A stretch of 20,504 nt of DNA from a virus, in IMG/VR virus record IMGVR_UViG_3300020417_001093, positions 1-20,504 of that record. One strand, given 5' to 3'. The translations under genes and the position numbers were made by a program. Below are positions 1 to 8,273 of the stretch, one piece after another. Below the pieces are notes generated by a model. The model saw only the letters and a list, made by a program, of their open reading frames with translations, was not told the origin of the DNA and did no database searches. How positions within the stretch are numbered: position 1 is the first letter of the stretch; each line of letters opens with the position of its first letter.

Positions 1-3000
1 TAAAATCAAATTGTGTTTTAAGGTAATCAAATAATAAATATAGAGAATTAAAGTTCTCAGTATCAAGTGAACCGAACCCTTCGTCAATGGCTATGAAGTT
101 TGGTCTTGGTAGGTTTGATACATTTATTAATGCTGTTCTAATTGCTATTGATGATATGAATTTTTCCATACCACTTGTTAATTCGAGAGGCCAATATTCA
201 TCACTTCCGTATGCAATGTATGAGTTGATATTTCTACCATCCGTATTCAATAACACTTGGAAGTCTACTATTGGTGATAGTATATTGTTTATCTCTATTT
301 CTAATTTTGGTAATACTTCGGATATTAATTGATATGGGATTCCATCTCGTCTAACACATTTAATGTAATATTCGTATCCGTCATATTTGATTTCCATTTC
401 ACGAAGTTTCTCGATTGACTCGTTAACTTGTTGTATGGAATTTTCTGCTAATGTAATCTCAGAGTTGACAGTCATCATTTCACCACCAACCTCATCTATC
501 TTCTCTTTTATAGAATCTCGTGTGAGTTTAAAAGATTTTATCTTTTCGTTTACCTGCTTGTTATGCTTAACTGCTTGTTCTTGGTTCTTTGCTTTCTGAA
601 GTTTAGACTTTAGTTCTTTTAACTGTATATCTAAATCTCTAACGTCTTGTATACACGACTCGTAAATCTTAGACGCAGTTAACCATTCCTTCTCTAAATC
701 TATCTGTTGTTTAGTAAGGGTGTCAAAGTCTTTTAAATCGTTTTTAACGTTAAAACTATCTCTTTCATCAATAAGTTTAACTTTCTTCTCTAAAAGGTCT
801 TTAAAACTCTTCTGTAGACCTTCTATGTCTTTTTGTAATTTATCTGCCTTTTTTACAATAGGAGTATTCTTGTTCTGCACACAATGTTCACAATCATCAT
901 CGAAAGTTAATTGACCGATTCCTTCTAAGGTATCTTTTTTATGAGTTATTTCTACATTGATGTTTTCCATCTTATTATCTAACTCGTTGAACTTTTTATC
1001 TAATCTATTAAACTTAGTATCTTTCTTTTTTAACTCTTTGATATCTAAGGTTTTAAGTTTACCTTCTATATCGTTTTTAGATACTTCGATATTTTTAAGT
1101 TCTGAAAGATTGTGGTCACACTCTTTGTTTTGAGTATCCCGAACTAATTCTAAATCTTTTAGTTCTTTTGAGATGTCATCTACATTACCAATATCCTCAA
1201 CGGGTTTTAGTTTTCTCATTTCAAACTCTATCTTAGTATTAGTATTTTCTAATTTAAGATTTAGTTCATCTTTTTTAGATTGTAATTCATCCAACGAACC
1301 CGTGATACTTGATAGTGTATTTTCTGCTTCAATTAGTTTTGTAGGAAAGTCTTGTTTTTTATATTCTCTAAGTAAAGTATTTAGTTCTCTAATCTCTTCA
1401 CTTGCGAGATGATATAAATCTTCGAATATATCCATATCCAAAAACTGTGCTAATAATTCTTTTCTTTCCTTTTGAGATTTTTCTATAAACCCACTGTTAT
1501 TAGATTGTGTTGACATTGCTGTTAAAACAAAATCTTCATATGTTCCAATGTAGTTTCTAATTATTGCGTTTGTCTCTCTACGTTGTTCACCATTCAATGA
1601 TTCTTTTTGTCCATCAATCATTCTATAGAAATCAACGTCAACTTTTACAGTTCCTCTTTTTGGACTTTTCTTTGCTTTTCTTTCTATGAAATATTCAACA
1701 CCATTTAACTCGAATTCAAACTTACAATCAAAATTCATTTTAGAGTAATTCATTACATCTTCTGCTCTGATTGTTCTTGAACACTTGTCAAACATACAAA
1801 ATGATAATGCGTCCCATAAAGTTGACTTACCACTTGCGTTTGGTGCAAAGATTCCATATGCACCTTTCATATTTGTAAAGTCAATTACATTGTTAGTTCC
1901 ATATGAGAACATATTAGAAAACTCAAATCGTTTTGGAATCCACGTTGAGTTACTTACAATATTTGGTTTTCCAAGTTTATCATTTATATCTTTATTGATA
2001 TTGGTAACTACACTTAGTTGTTCTTTTGTAAGGTGTTCTGTTTCTTCTAAATATTCTTCGATAAGTTTATTTTGAAAACCTGTATCTCTTACATTTTGTA
2101 ATACTATTGATTGATGTTCTACATCTCTTTTACGAGTTAAAACTTTTTGTACAGTTAGTTCTTGTACTTGTGCTTGTTTTTTAATCTTTGCGATTAATCT
2201 ATTAAGTTGTGAAGTCTTAGTATCTTTTACTCTTACCCTAACTCTTGGTTTATTAGGCATATAATTGTCAGATACTATTTTACCATTTTCAATATCAACA
2301 GTCACATATCCATAATCATTGTGTATTGGAACAAATTCACTTTTTAGATTTTTCATATCCCAAACTAAGATACCGTGAATAGGATATTTAGCTTCACCGT
2401 GATTTTGAACTATCAATGAGCCAGAATATTTGATATGTGATTTACCCATTACCTCGTTGTTTGGTTTATGGATATCACCTAACAATACTAAATCATAATT
2501 TTCAAAGTGTGATACTTTTACATTTTGATTCTGTATTACAAATCCGTGTTCAGTTTCAATGTTATCAACAGGACCGTGTAACATTGCAATTCGTCCATTG
2601 TTTTTCTTGTAGTCTGTAGCAGGTGGGAATCCTTCTGACTTATCCCATATTGATTTGTGTACAAACGTGTAACCACCGATTCCAACTGCACCTGTATCTT
2701 TTACATAGTGTAAGTTTGGGTGGTCTAATGCTTTTATGATAGGACTAAGAGCGTCCAATCTTGAAGTATTGTTTAGATTTGCGTCGTGATTGCCAGGAAT
2801 TACGATAGTTGGTAGTAAGTCTGATAACTTACATAAAAATTCTTGAGTTAAATCAACAACCTCAGGTGACATATCAGTTTTTGCGTGTACGATATCACCT
2901 GCGATATAAATGATGTCATTTTCCCTCATTGTGGATAAGATGTATCCATAAAGGTTGGAAAATACCTCACGGTATTCTTTATGTCGTTGAAGGTTTCTGA

Positions 3001-3073
3001 TATGCACATCTGCGATGTGATATATCTTTCCGATATCGGACACACCGACATCGATATACTTTATTCTTCTCAT
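1..3073 (-). CDS. Fused SbcD/Mre11 (gp47-like) nuclease and SbcC/Rad50 (gp46-like) ATPase, partial at left edge
   Basis: One reading frame stays open for 1024 codons from the ATG at 3073-3071 to the left edge. The N-terminal part is a calcineurin-like phosphoesterase with the Mre11/SbcD metal motifs: D22-V-H24, G59-D60, GNHD 94-97, LHG around H166 and GDIH 199-202. Residues about 285-375 are charged and helical, where SbcD carries its SbcC-binding region. A Rad50-type ATPase begins near W378: Walker A APNASGKST (K416, S417), a long coiled coil with a CxxC zinc hook C728-EH-C731, a second coiled coil, signature LTSG (S967, G968), Walker B IAIDE (D997, E998) and D-loop SLD. The H-loop and terminus lie beyond the edge. 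In T4 and bacteria these are two proteins that form an exonuclease/endonuclease acting on DNA ends in recombination-dependent replication and repair. I saw no stop, and no good internal start with a ribosome binding site, between the halves. The ATG overlaps the primase stop (ATGA), suggesting translational coupling. Confidence 0.93.
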   Translation of the reverse strand, partial: MRRIKYIDVGVSDIGKIYHIADVHIRNLQRHKEYREVFSNLYGYILSTMRENDIIYIAGDIVHAKTDMSPEVVDLTQEFLCKLSDLLPTIVIPGNHDANLNNTSRLDALSPIIKALDHPNLHYVKDTGAVGIGGYTFVHKSIWDKSEGFPPATDYKKNNGRIAMLHGPVDNIETEHGFVIQNQNVKVSHFENYDLVLLGDIHKPNNEVMGKSHIKYSGSLIVQNHGEAKYPIHGILVWDMKNLKSEFVPIHNDYGYVTVDIENGKIVSDNYMPNKPRVRVRVKDTKTSQLNRLIAKIKKQAQVQELTVQKVLTRKRDVEHQSIVLQNVRDTGFQNKLIEEYLEETEHLTKEQLSVVTNINKDINDKLGKPNIVSNSTWIPKRFEFSNMFSYGTNNVIDFTNMKGAYGIFAPNASGKSTLWDALSFCMFDKCSRTIRAEDVMNYSKMNFDCKFEFELNGVEYFIERKAKKSPKRGTVKVDVDFYRMIDGQKESLNGEQRRETNAIIRNYIGTYEDFVLTAMSTQSNNSGFIEKSQKERKELLAQFLDMDIFEDLYHLASEEIRELNTLLREYKKQDFPTKLIEAENTLSSITGSLDELQSKKDELNLKLENTNTKIEFEMRKLKPVEDIGNVDDISKELKDLELVRDTQNKECDHNLSELKNIEVSKNDIEGKLKTLDIKELKKKDTKFNRLDKKFNELDNKMENINVEITHKKDTLEGIGQLTFDDDCEHCVQNKNTPIVKKADKLQKDIEGLQKSFKDLLEKKVKLIDERDSFNVKNDLKDFDTLTKQQIDLEKEWLTASKIYESCIQDVRDLDIQLKELKSKLQKAKNQEQAVKHNKQVNEKIKSFKLTRDSIKEKIDEVGGEMMTVNSEITLAENSIQQVNESIEKLREMEIKYDGYEYYIKCVRRDGIPYQLISEVLPKLEIEINNILSPIVDFQVLLNTDGRNINSYIAYGSDEYWPLELTSGMEKFISSIAIRTALINVSNLPRPNFIAIDEGFGSLDTENFNSLYLLFDYLKTQFDF

Positions 3074-4002
3074 ACGTTAAATAGTTGATACTCCATTAAC
3101 TTTCTTAAATCAAGTGGTGGTGTATCATAAATTTTTTGGTTTATACGTTCATATCCCATTTCAGATGGGTCCTCATCACCTAAGTCTACCAAATGAGTCT
3201 GAATCCCGTAGGACATAAACTTCTTGGACAGACCTATTGCGTTAGATATAGCATCCGAATCTAATACAATATACAACTTTTTTACCGAATTTCCAATTAT
3301 TTTCTTCTCTAATTTTGATTGTATACTTTTTCCAAACAATGGAACTGCATTTCTTCGTATTGCTATTGCGTCAAATGCTCCTTCACATAAAACCAATGGT
3401 ATATCCCAATTCACTAAAAGGTCAAACCCTACAATGTCTTTAGATACCTTTGGATTTTTGTGTTTGTATTTTGATTGATAGAATGACCTACCAACAAAAA
3501 AGTTTAGTTTTCCATCATCGTCATAAGATGGTATAATAATTTTATCTTCATATTCTCCTGTTTCACAATATCCTATATTATATTTCACAATATCCTCAGG
3601 TCTAAGTCCACGTTTTAACAAATAGTTAAGAGCGTGTTTGTACTTAAACGAGTTTGATTTTTTGTAAAGTGGTTTAAATTCTTTTGGAAGTTCAACTTGA
3701 TTTACCTGTATCTGATTATCGGAATGAACGTAACGGTTTATTCTACTGAATATACTATTATACTCATCCCAAGTTTGTTTAGATACACGAAGTTTTTTAA
3801 AAAGGGTTTTTATTGTTCTACCCTTTTCGTCAGATATCCAACAATGCCATGGATTCTTTCCATCAGAAGTAATTCTAATATTTACTTCTAACTTAGGTTT
3901 ATAGTGGTCTACAAACGGGGAATAAAAGGCATAATTATCACCCGATGTTTTCTTGGATTTACCAAGAACAGACTCCAATAATTCAAGTAATCTATCTTCC
4001 AT
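3070..4002 (-). CDS. DNA primase, TOPRIM-type (DnaG / T4 gp61-like)
   Basis: The 310-residue protein has a TOPRIM catalytic core: VLCEGAFDA (E207, G208) followed by IVLDSDA (D248, D250), the metal-binding acids of DnaG-type primases. It would make RNA primers for lagging-strand synthesis in the phage replisome. Residues 24-70 have the rhythm of the CHC2 zinc ribbon (YAFYSPF... then PWHCW... GRTIKTLFKKL), but the usual zinc cysteines are replaced and only C54 remains, so that domain seems degenerate and probably binds no zinc. Residues 118-175 fit the N-terminal part of the RNA polymerase domain, including RGLRPEDI and IIIPSYD. At 310 residues it is close to T4 gp61 in size and much shorter than bacterial DnaG; no helicase-interaction domain is apparent. 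The start is the first ATG of the frame and has no clear Shine-Dalgarno sequence, only an AT-rich leader. The stop overlaps the start of the SbcD-SbcC gene by 4 nt. Confidence 0.9.
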   Translation of the reverse strand: MEDRLLELLESVLGKSKKTSGDNYAFYSPFVDHYKPKLEVNIRITSDGKNPWHCWISDEKGRTIKTLFKKLRVSKQTWDEYNSIFSRINRYVHSDNQIQVNQVELPKEFKPLYKKSNSFKYKHALNYLLKRGLRPEDIVKYNIGYCETGEYEDKIIIPSYDDDGKLNFFVGRSFYQSKYKHKNPKVSKDIVGFDLLVNWDIPLVLCEGAFDAIAIRRNAVPLFGKSIQSKLEKKIIGNSVKKLYIVLDSDAISNAIGLSKKFMSYGIQTHLVDLGDEDPSEMGYERINQKIYDTPPLDLRKLMEYQLFNV

Positions 4003-4031
4003 TTAGTATAAACTTACACTAATATACAAAA

Positions 4032-4466
4032 TTATTTTGAATAATCAAAGAAATTTTCCTTTTGTTTTTCCTCAATCCATTCTTGGGGTATTTCTTTTTT
4101 AGCCCATTTGAAACCATTCTTCTCACACCATTGAGCGTAAGTAGTTTTAGAACCTTTGTATATTTTACCGTTTGGGGACTGTAAAACAAATCGTAAATCC
4201 ATCTCAGGATTCTGTTCTCTGATGAGTAAATGTTTCTTTCTGTCCTCGGGTAAAAACCAACCCTTTGATTCAATGTAGATACCGTTTGGTAATTTGAAAT
4301 CGGGTTTGTAAGTGTGGTGTGTTGCTGGTACTGTATATGATACTTCGTGTTGTTCATATTCACCGTCAATTCCTTGTTGTTTGAGTTGTTCATCTATACG
4401 AGTTTCCAACCCACTTTTGTGTCCCTTCATTTTTTGGATGTGGGACCAATTTCCTTTTTTATTCAT
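4032..4466 (-). CDS. T7 gp3-type endonuclease I (Holliday junction resolvase)
   Basis: The 144-residue protein resembles phage T7 endonuclease I over almost its whole length: SGLETRIDEQL, THHTYKPDFKLPNGIYIE, DRKKHLLIREQNPE, the YKGS..TYAQWCEK segment and EIPQEWI. The T7 catalytic residues E20, D55, E65 and K67 correspond to E21, D56, E66 and K68, so the enzyme should be active. The family cuts four-way junctions and other branched DNA, resolving recombination and replication intermediates before packaging; T7 also uses it to degrade host DNA. T4 itself uses an unrelated resolvase, endonuclease VII, so this gene gives the cluster a mosaic character. Its ATG lies 2 nt after the stop of the upstream structural gene and has no clear ribosome binding site, suggesting translation coupled to that gene. 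Primase follows after 29 nt. A 124-codon open frame in another phase at 4019-4393 is a shadow. Confidence 0.94.
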   Translation of the reverse strand: MNKKGNWSHIQKMKGHKSGLETRIDEQLKQQGIDGEYEQHEVSYTVPATHHTYKPDFKLPNGIYIESKGWFLPEDRKKHLLIREQNPEMDLRFVLQSPNGKIYKGSKTTYAQWCEKNGFKWAKKEIPQEWIEEKQKENFFDYSK

Positions 4467-4468
4467 AA

Positions 4469-6196
4469 CTATTCAAAATCTAATCTAACATCAACTGTTA
4501 CATCAACATCCTGTCTTTTCTTCATTGGTGAACCCATCTTACCAATCGCAAGTAATTCACCTTCATTGTTATATAATCCTATGGATGTTATATATGGTCT
4601 AAACGCAGACCCCGTAACAAAGTCTCTTAGTACATGACCACTTTCGTCACCTGTTAGTCTTAATGTATTATTTTGTGAGACGTTAAACTCACCTCTTCCT
4701 ATTTCACATAGGATTGATTGTTGTTCTATTTTTTTAGTAGAGTTGTATGTGAACTCAAAACCTTTTCCTGTGTAGTTAAAGTCACCATCACCCAAAAAAC
4801 AATTTTGATATTTTGGTCTTGGGTCTGTTACTACTATTAATCCCTTTTCATAAAATGTATATCCAACGTTTCTTGTTTGATATGCTGAACCACTGATTAC
4901 ATGATTGTTACTCAGTGATGAAATATTATCTGCTGTAAGGTTTGTGTTATAGAATCTAACTTCATCTATTGAACCACTTGTACCTGTATCACCCATTCCG
5001 TTTCTACACATTATCATTACATCTTGTTCATTACCGATTGGTCTCCTAACATGAGTAGCGGCAAAATCATCAAGTTGAACTCCGTCAACGTAGAATTTCA
5101 TAGTCCCACCATTTTGTCCACCTGTATGATTTACAATAATATTATGCCATTGATTGTCATTAACCTTTGATGAGGTTACTATGAGTTGACTTCTTTTATT
5201 TTCTCTTCCATCAAAAAATTGGAATTGTAATTTACCATTTAACTCTCCCGCTAATTGATTATATACACTTATTTTAAATGGATATGCAGGTGGGTCAATG
5301 ATTTGTCTTGAACCGAAAACGTTTCCTCGTTGTATTGAACTTGGATTGTAATCAAGATATGGATTATATTCTTGACCTGCTTTTGCTAATATTATATTAT
5401 TATTTCTTTCTAACATAGATTGACTTGGTGGTAGTTTAATCCATGTTGATATCGACCAATTTTCAAATGAATTAAAGAAGTCGGTATTACTACCTGCGGC
5501 AGGTATGTAAAGTGATGATGATGTTTGTAAGAATCCACCATAACCACTTGCTGTTGCTTCACCTGTTGTATCTATTCCATTTACTATGGTTACATTTTTA
5601 CATTCAAGATTATTACCAAATGGTCCTTCGTCTTTTTGAATTTTATAGATTGTATTGTGTGGATACTTATTAAATCCTAAATAGAATTTTAAATATTTGT
5701 CATCTACAAATTTAGTGTGGTCTATTGCTGTATCATATAAAACACCACAGTTATTATCAAACTTTGATTCACTTAGGTGTAATGAAGCAGAACCTGCTGC
5801 TCTTGAAAAGTCTGAGATAGTTACTGATTCAGGTTTGATTCCTAAACCAAATTTATTTTGTGGTATCGAAACAATTGATGCTGTTGGATATAAATGTTTA
5901 TCCCCATAATCCTTAAAACATACTGAGTTAAGTGTACTCCACATAATTTTCTGTGGAACTTTATTTAAGTCTCTTGAAATTGCACCTGAACCTGTTAGGA
6001 TAGTAGTATCATATTCAATACCTTGGTGTTTTGATTTAGAAACTTCTAACTTAGTATTAAATGGGGATATTGCTCTAAAAGTAGATATCTCGAATGATGA
6101 CGAATAGTTTACATCCGTTACCTCATATCTTTTATGAGCTTTGTAGGGACGTGTGGTTATTCCCTGATTGAATATCCTTTTGAATACTTTTGCCAT
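4469..6196 (-). CDS. Virion (tail/fibre-type) protein with inserted LamG-like domain
   Basis: The 575-residue protein is probably a tail or baseplate appendage. Residues 106-155 contain SIPQNKFGLGIKPES...GVLYD, and residues 443-460 contain VGYTFYEKGLIVVTDP. In my recollection of related phage structural proteins these two pieces lie close together, but here about 270 residues separate them. The insert (about 165-432) looks like a concanavalin/LamG jelly roll: GFLQTSSSLYIP, FENWSISTWIKLP, NDNQWHNIIVNHTG, MKFYVDGVQLDD and finally SGSIDEVRFYNTNLTADNI. That fold usually binds glycans or proteins, so a host-surface role is inferred. The C-terminal 130 residues, ending YITSIGLYNNEGELLAIGKM...VDVRLDF, match the C-terminus of the next gene upstream. 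No signal peptide or membrane segment is seen. It follows the 447-residue gene after 16 nt and precedes endonuclease I by 2 nt. The exact structural role is unknown. Confidence 0.85.
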   Translation of the reverse strand: MAKVFKRIFNQGITTRPYKAHKRYEVTDVNYSSSFEISTFRAISPFNTKLEVSKSKHQGIEYDTTILTGSGAISRDLNKVPQKIMWSTLNSVCFKDYGDKHLYPTASIVSIPQNKFGLGIKPESVTISDFSRAAGSASLHLSESKFDNNCGVLYDTAIDHTKFVDDKYLKFYLGFNKYPHNTIYKIQKDEGPFGNNLECKNVTIVNGIDTTGEATASGYGGFLQTSSSLYIPAAGSNTDFFNSFENWSISTWIKLPPSQSMLERNNNIILAKAGQEYNPYLDYNPSSIQRGNVFGSRQIIDPPAYPFKISVYNQLAGELNGKLQFQFFDGRENKRSQLIVTSSKVNDNQWHNIIVNHTGGQNGGTMKFYVDGVQLDDFAATHVRRPIGNEQDVMIMCRNGMGDTGTSGSIDEVRFYNTNLTADNISSLSNNHVISGSAYQTRNVGYTFYEKGLIVVTDPRPKYQNCFLGDGDFNYTGKGFEFTYNSTKKIEQQSILCEIGRGEFNVSQNNTLRLTGDESGHVLRDFVTGSAFRPYITSIGLYNNEGELLAIGKMGSPMKKRQDVDVTVDVRLDFE

Positions 6197-6212
6197 ACTT
6201 CATCACTAATTC

Positions 6213-7556
6213 TTAGAAATCTAATTTAACCTTGACCAATACTTCGTTTTGGAATGATTTCAAAATTGGTTTAGAAAGTTTAGCGATTGCGAGTAATTCA
6301 TTATCATTGTTATATAACCCAACACTTGTAATATAAGTTTTTGGGTCACCAACGAAAGTTGATTGATTCAATCTACCCTCTGAACCTGAAATATAAGTCG
6401 GGTTGTTACTAAAGTTATATTCACCATTCTTAGCTCTAACAAAGTAGAAAGTTGATTTAACTTCTTCTTCGTTTCTTGCTTGGAATCCGTTTGATGTACT
6501 ATCAACTGCTGAACCACTAATTGCTTCAAACAATCTATTATGGTTTTGATTATCTGCTACAGTTCTTACAGTTCCTAATGATGATGAATCATCAAGTGCT
6601 GCTGCACCTAATATGATTATACCATGTTGTGGATAAACTTCACCAAATATTTCTGTTGAGTTTTGAATACCACCTGTAAGAGAACCTGATACTACATTGT
6701 ATTTAGTTTGTCTTGCGTTACCTGCTTGGTTAGTATCACCACTATCATCAATTAGTCTTAATAGTTTTTTACCACCTGAACCTGAGATACACAATTCCCA
6801 ATTGCCAGGGTCTAATCTATCTTTTAGTCTAGCTCTGTTGATTGCGATTGCGTAAATATCATCTTGGTTTCTATCTTGCCATTTGAAGAATTTTTGGTTA
6901 GACGGTAACAAGACTTGTTGCATTTGTGAGTATATTGCAGATGAAGGTGAATCTTCATTTGTTCCTGCCGAACCACTACCTGCGTAGTGTCCGTATGCTA
7001 CTGAGAACTGAGGTTCGTTTGTAGATACTGATGGAAGTCCGTTATATACTTCATAGTAATATGATTTTTGAGTATTTGATAAGAACGATGATGTGTGGAA
7101 TACAGTTAGTTCACCACTTCCACCTGACCATAGTCCTCTTGTTACTCTCTTAGTACCACCTTCTACTACATCTTCAGTAGTAAAGGCAGTATAAACTTTT
7201 CCACTACCATAATCATATGCTCCTGCTGGAACGATTGGAGTGTCATTTGCTGCGACATCATCATTTAGTATGACATCAATTGGTGATACGTTTACTCCAC
7301 TACTTGGTCCTTGACCTGAGGTTGGACTCAAAATAGATGGTCTTGGTGCTACCTGTGGAGTAACTGATACGTTTGATGCTCCACCACCATTTTGAAGGTT
7401 TTGTGATATTACGTTTTGTCCACCATTTCTTGGACCATTAAGGAACGGCATACCATTAAATCCATTAATGCCAGGAAATCCACCTGGCGGTGAATTGAAT
7501 CCACCGTCAAAGTATGAGTTAGGTCCACCGAATCCGAAGTTGTTTAAAAATGCCAT
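6213..7556 (-). CDS. Virion structural protein with Gly/Asn/Pro-rich N-terminus
   Basis: The 447-residue protein has a low-complexity N-terminus (residues 1-60, rich in Gly, Asn, Phe and Pro, with GFGGPNSYFDGGF and PPGGFPG) and a flexible Pro/Ser stretch to about 95. A globular part follows with FFKWQDRNQDDIYAIAINRARLKDRLDPGNWELCISG (residues 223-259, written here in overlapping pieces from one stretch). Residues 303-447 are paralogous to the end of the downstream 575-residue protein: VYPQHGIIILG near 308, then YITSVGLYNNDNELLAIAKL and a VKVKLDF end. This suggests both proteins use the same module for assembly or attachment to a common partner. It lies 11 nt after the 213-residue gene, and AAGGAG about 8 nt before the ATG supports the chosen start. 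Membership of the virion is inferred from its position among tail genes and from its Ser/Gly/Asn-rich composition; I do not recognise a named T4 counterpart. Confidence 0.83.
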   Translation of the reverse strand: MAFLNNFGFGGPNSYFDGGFNSPPGGFPGINGFNGMPFLNGPRNGGQNVISQNLQNGGGASNVSVTPQVAPRPSILSPTSGQGPSSGVNVSPIDVILNDDVAANDTPIVPAGAYDYGSGKVYTAFTTEDVVEGGTKRVTRGLWSGGSGELTVFHTSSFLSNTQKSYYYEVYNGLPSVSTNEPQFSVAYGHYAGSGSAGTNEDSPSSAIYSQMQQVLLPSNQKFFKWQDRNQDDIYAIAINRARLKDRLDPGNWELCISGSGGKKLLRLIDDSGDTNQAGNARQTKYNVVSGSLTGGIQNSTEIFGEVYPQHGIIILGAAALDDSSSLGTVRTVADNQNHNRLFEAISGSAVDSTSNGFQARNEEEVKSTFYFVRAKNGEYNFSNNPTYISGSEGRLNQSTFVGDPKTYITSVGLYNNDNELLAIAKLSKPILKSFQNEVLVKVKLDF

Positions 7557-7567
7557 AATTTATCTCC

Positions 7568-8209
7568 TTATTCGTTTACCTTAGGTGTTACCGTTACATC
7601 TAACTCTGCTCTACCACCTGTTTCATTACCAATAATGATAATTCTTGTATTGGTTGTTTGGTTTGTTGGTAGATTGTTTGTTGGAGTGAATATAAATGAA
7701 TTCAATCCTGTTACTGCTAATGCTTGATTAGTAGCATATGAATTGATATTAATAATAGGTGAAGTTGTTCCTGGCACTCCTGCGTTACCACTGATTGAAC
7801 CTACATCACTATTAAGTAATATTGCTGTATATCCTAAATTTTCATTACCACCATTCTTAGTAGTTACGTTTATAGTACTTGCTGTTCCTTCTTCTGCTGA
7901 AGAGATAGAAGTTACCGATAGTTCTATAAATGGTAATTTTACCGTTGATTTCGGTAATGATAATAATTTGTATTTCATTAAATATGAATCGTCAGTAATC
8001 GCCTCCAAGATTGGCATATTTTCAATAACGATTCCATAGTAGTCACTACCTAACGAGTGAGCAGGATTCCAAAGGTCGTAATCGACCTCATCATCCGCTA
8101 ATGCGAATTGGGTAATTGAAAATTTGTCTCTACCTTCCGCGAGTAATTCTCTTCCCCTCTTGGTAAGGATAGCGTCTACTGTTACAGATGAATTGTCTAA
8201 AAATCCCAT
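7568..8209 (-). CDS. Putative virion protein with C-terminal beta-rich domain
   Basis: I recognise no named family with certainty. The 213-residue product starts MGFLDNSSVTVDAILTKRG, then RELLAEGRDKFSITQFALADDEVDYDLWNPA. This N-terminal pattern resembles hypothetical structural proteins I associate with large tailed phages. Residues about 95-213 (FIELSVTSISSAEEGTAS... onward) are rich in Thr, Asn, Ile and Val with alternating hydrophobic residues, ending RIIIIGNETGGRAELDVTVTP. This looks like an immunoglobulin-like beta sandwich of the kind that decorates phage particles. It is the first gene after the 64-nt AT-rich gap at 8210-8273, where a putative promoter lies, and GAGG about 10 nt before the ATG fits a ribosome binding site. 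The next gene follows after 11 nt. Confidence 0.8.
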   Translation of the reverse strand: MGFLDNSSVTVDAILTKRGRELLAEGRDKFSITQFALADDEVDYDLWNPAHSLGSDYYGIVIENMPILEAITDDSYLMKYKLLSLPKSTVKLPFIELSVTSISSAEEGTASTINVTTKNGGNENLGYTAILLNSDVGSISGNAGVPGTTSPIININSYATNQALAVTGLNSFIFTPTNNLPTNQTTNTRIIIIGNETGGRAELDVTVTPKVNE

Positions 8210-8273
8210 AGTTGTTTTCCTCTTTTACTTATATAAATATAGTTTTTTTTATTTTTAAATCATTTTTTTGTTT
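8210..8273 (-). promoter_or_regulatory. AT-rich intergenic spacer with putative promoter motif
   Basis: This is the largest gene-free gap in the window. Its coding-strand sequence is nearly all A and T, and it contains ATATTTATATAA at 8240-8229, about 20 nt upstream of the 213-residue gene's ATG. The same 12-mer occurs at 18770-18759 before another gene that follows a gap. It resembles a phage late promoter -10 box in composition and position, but the T4 late consensus TATAAATA appears only on the opposite strand (8232-8239), so this is not a canonical T4 late promoter. No hairpin for a terminator was found after the 1488-residue gene. Promoter activity is inferred. Confidence 0.45.

Noticed and set aside
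87-2619. Several plus-strand open frames of 60-96 codons opposite the SbcD-SbcC gene
   Set aside because: They are antisense shadows of a strongly supported minus-strand gene, and their products are Ser/Leu/Phe-rich without domains.
4003-4031. A sigma-70-like promoter in the gap before primase
   Set aside because: TATACT lies directly against the start codon and no -35 box is at acceptable spacing, so it is only mentioned as a possibility.
4019-4393. A 124-codon minus-strand frame overlapping the endonuclease I gene
   Set aside because: It lies in another phase of a gene whose full family match and catalytic residues are clear, and its product shows no family pattern.
8240-8273. Poly-A/poly-T runs as an intrinsic terminator after the 1488-residue gene
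   Set aside because: No GC-rich stem precedes the runs on the coding strand, so they do not form a convincing terminator.
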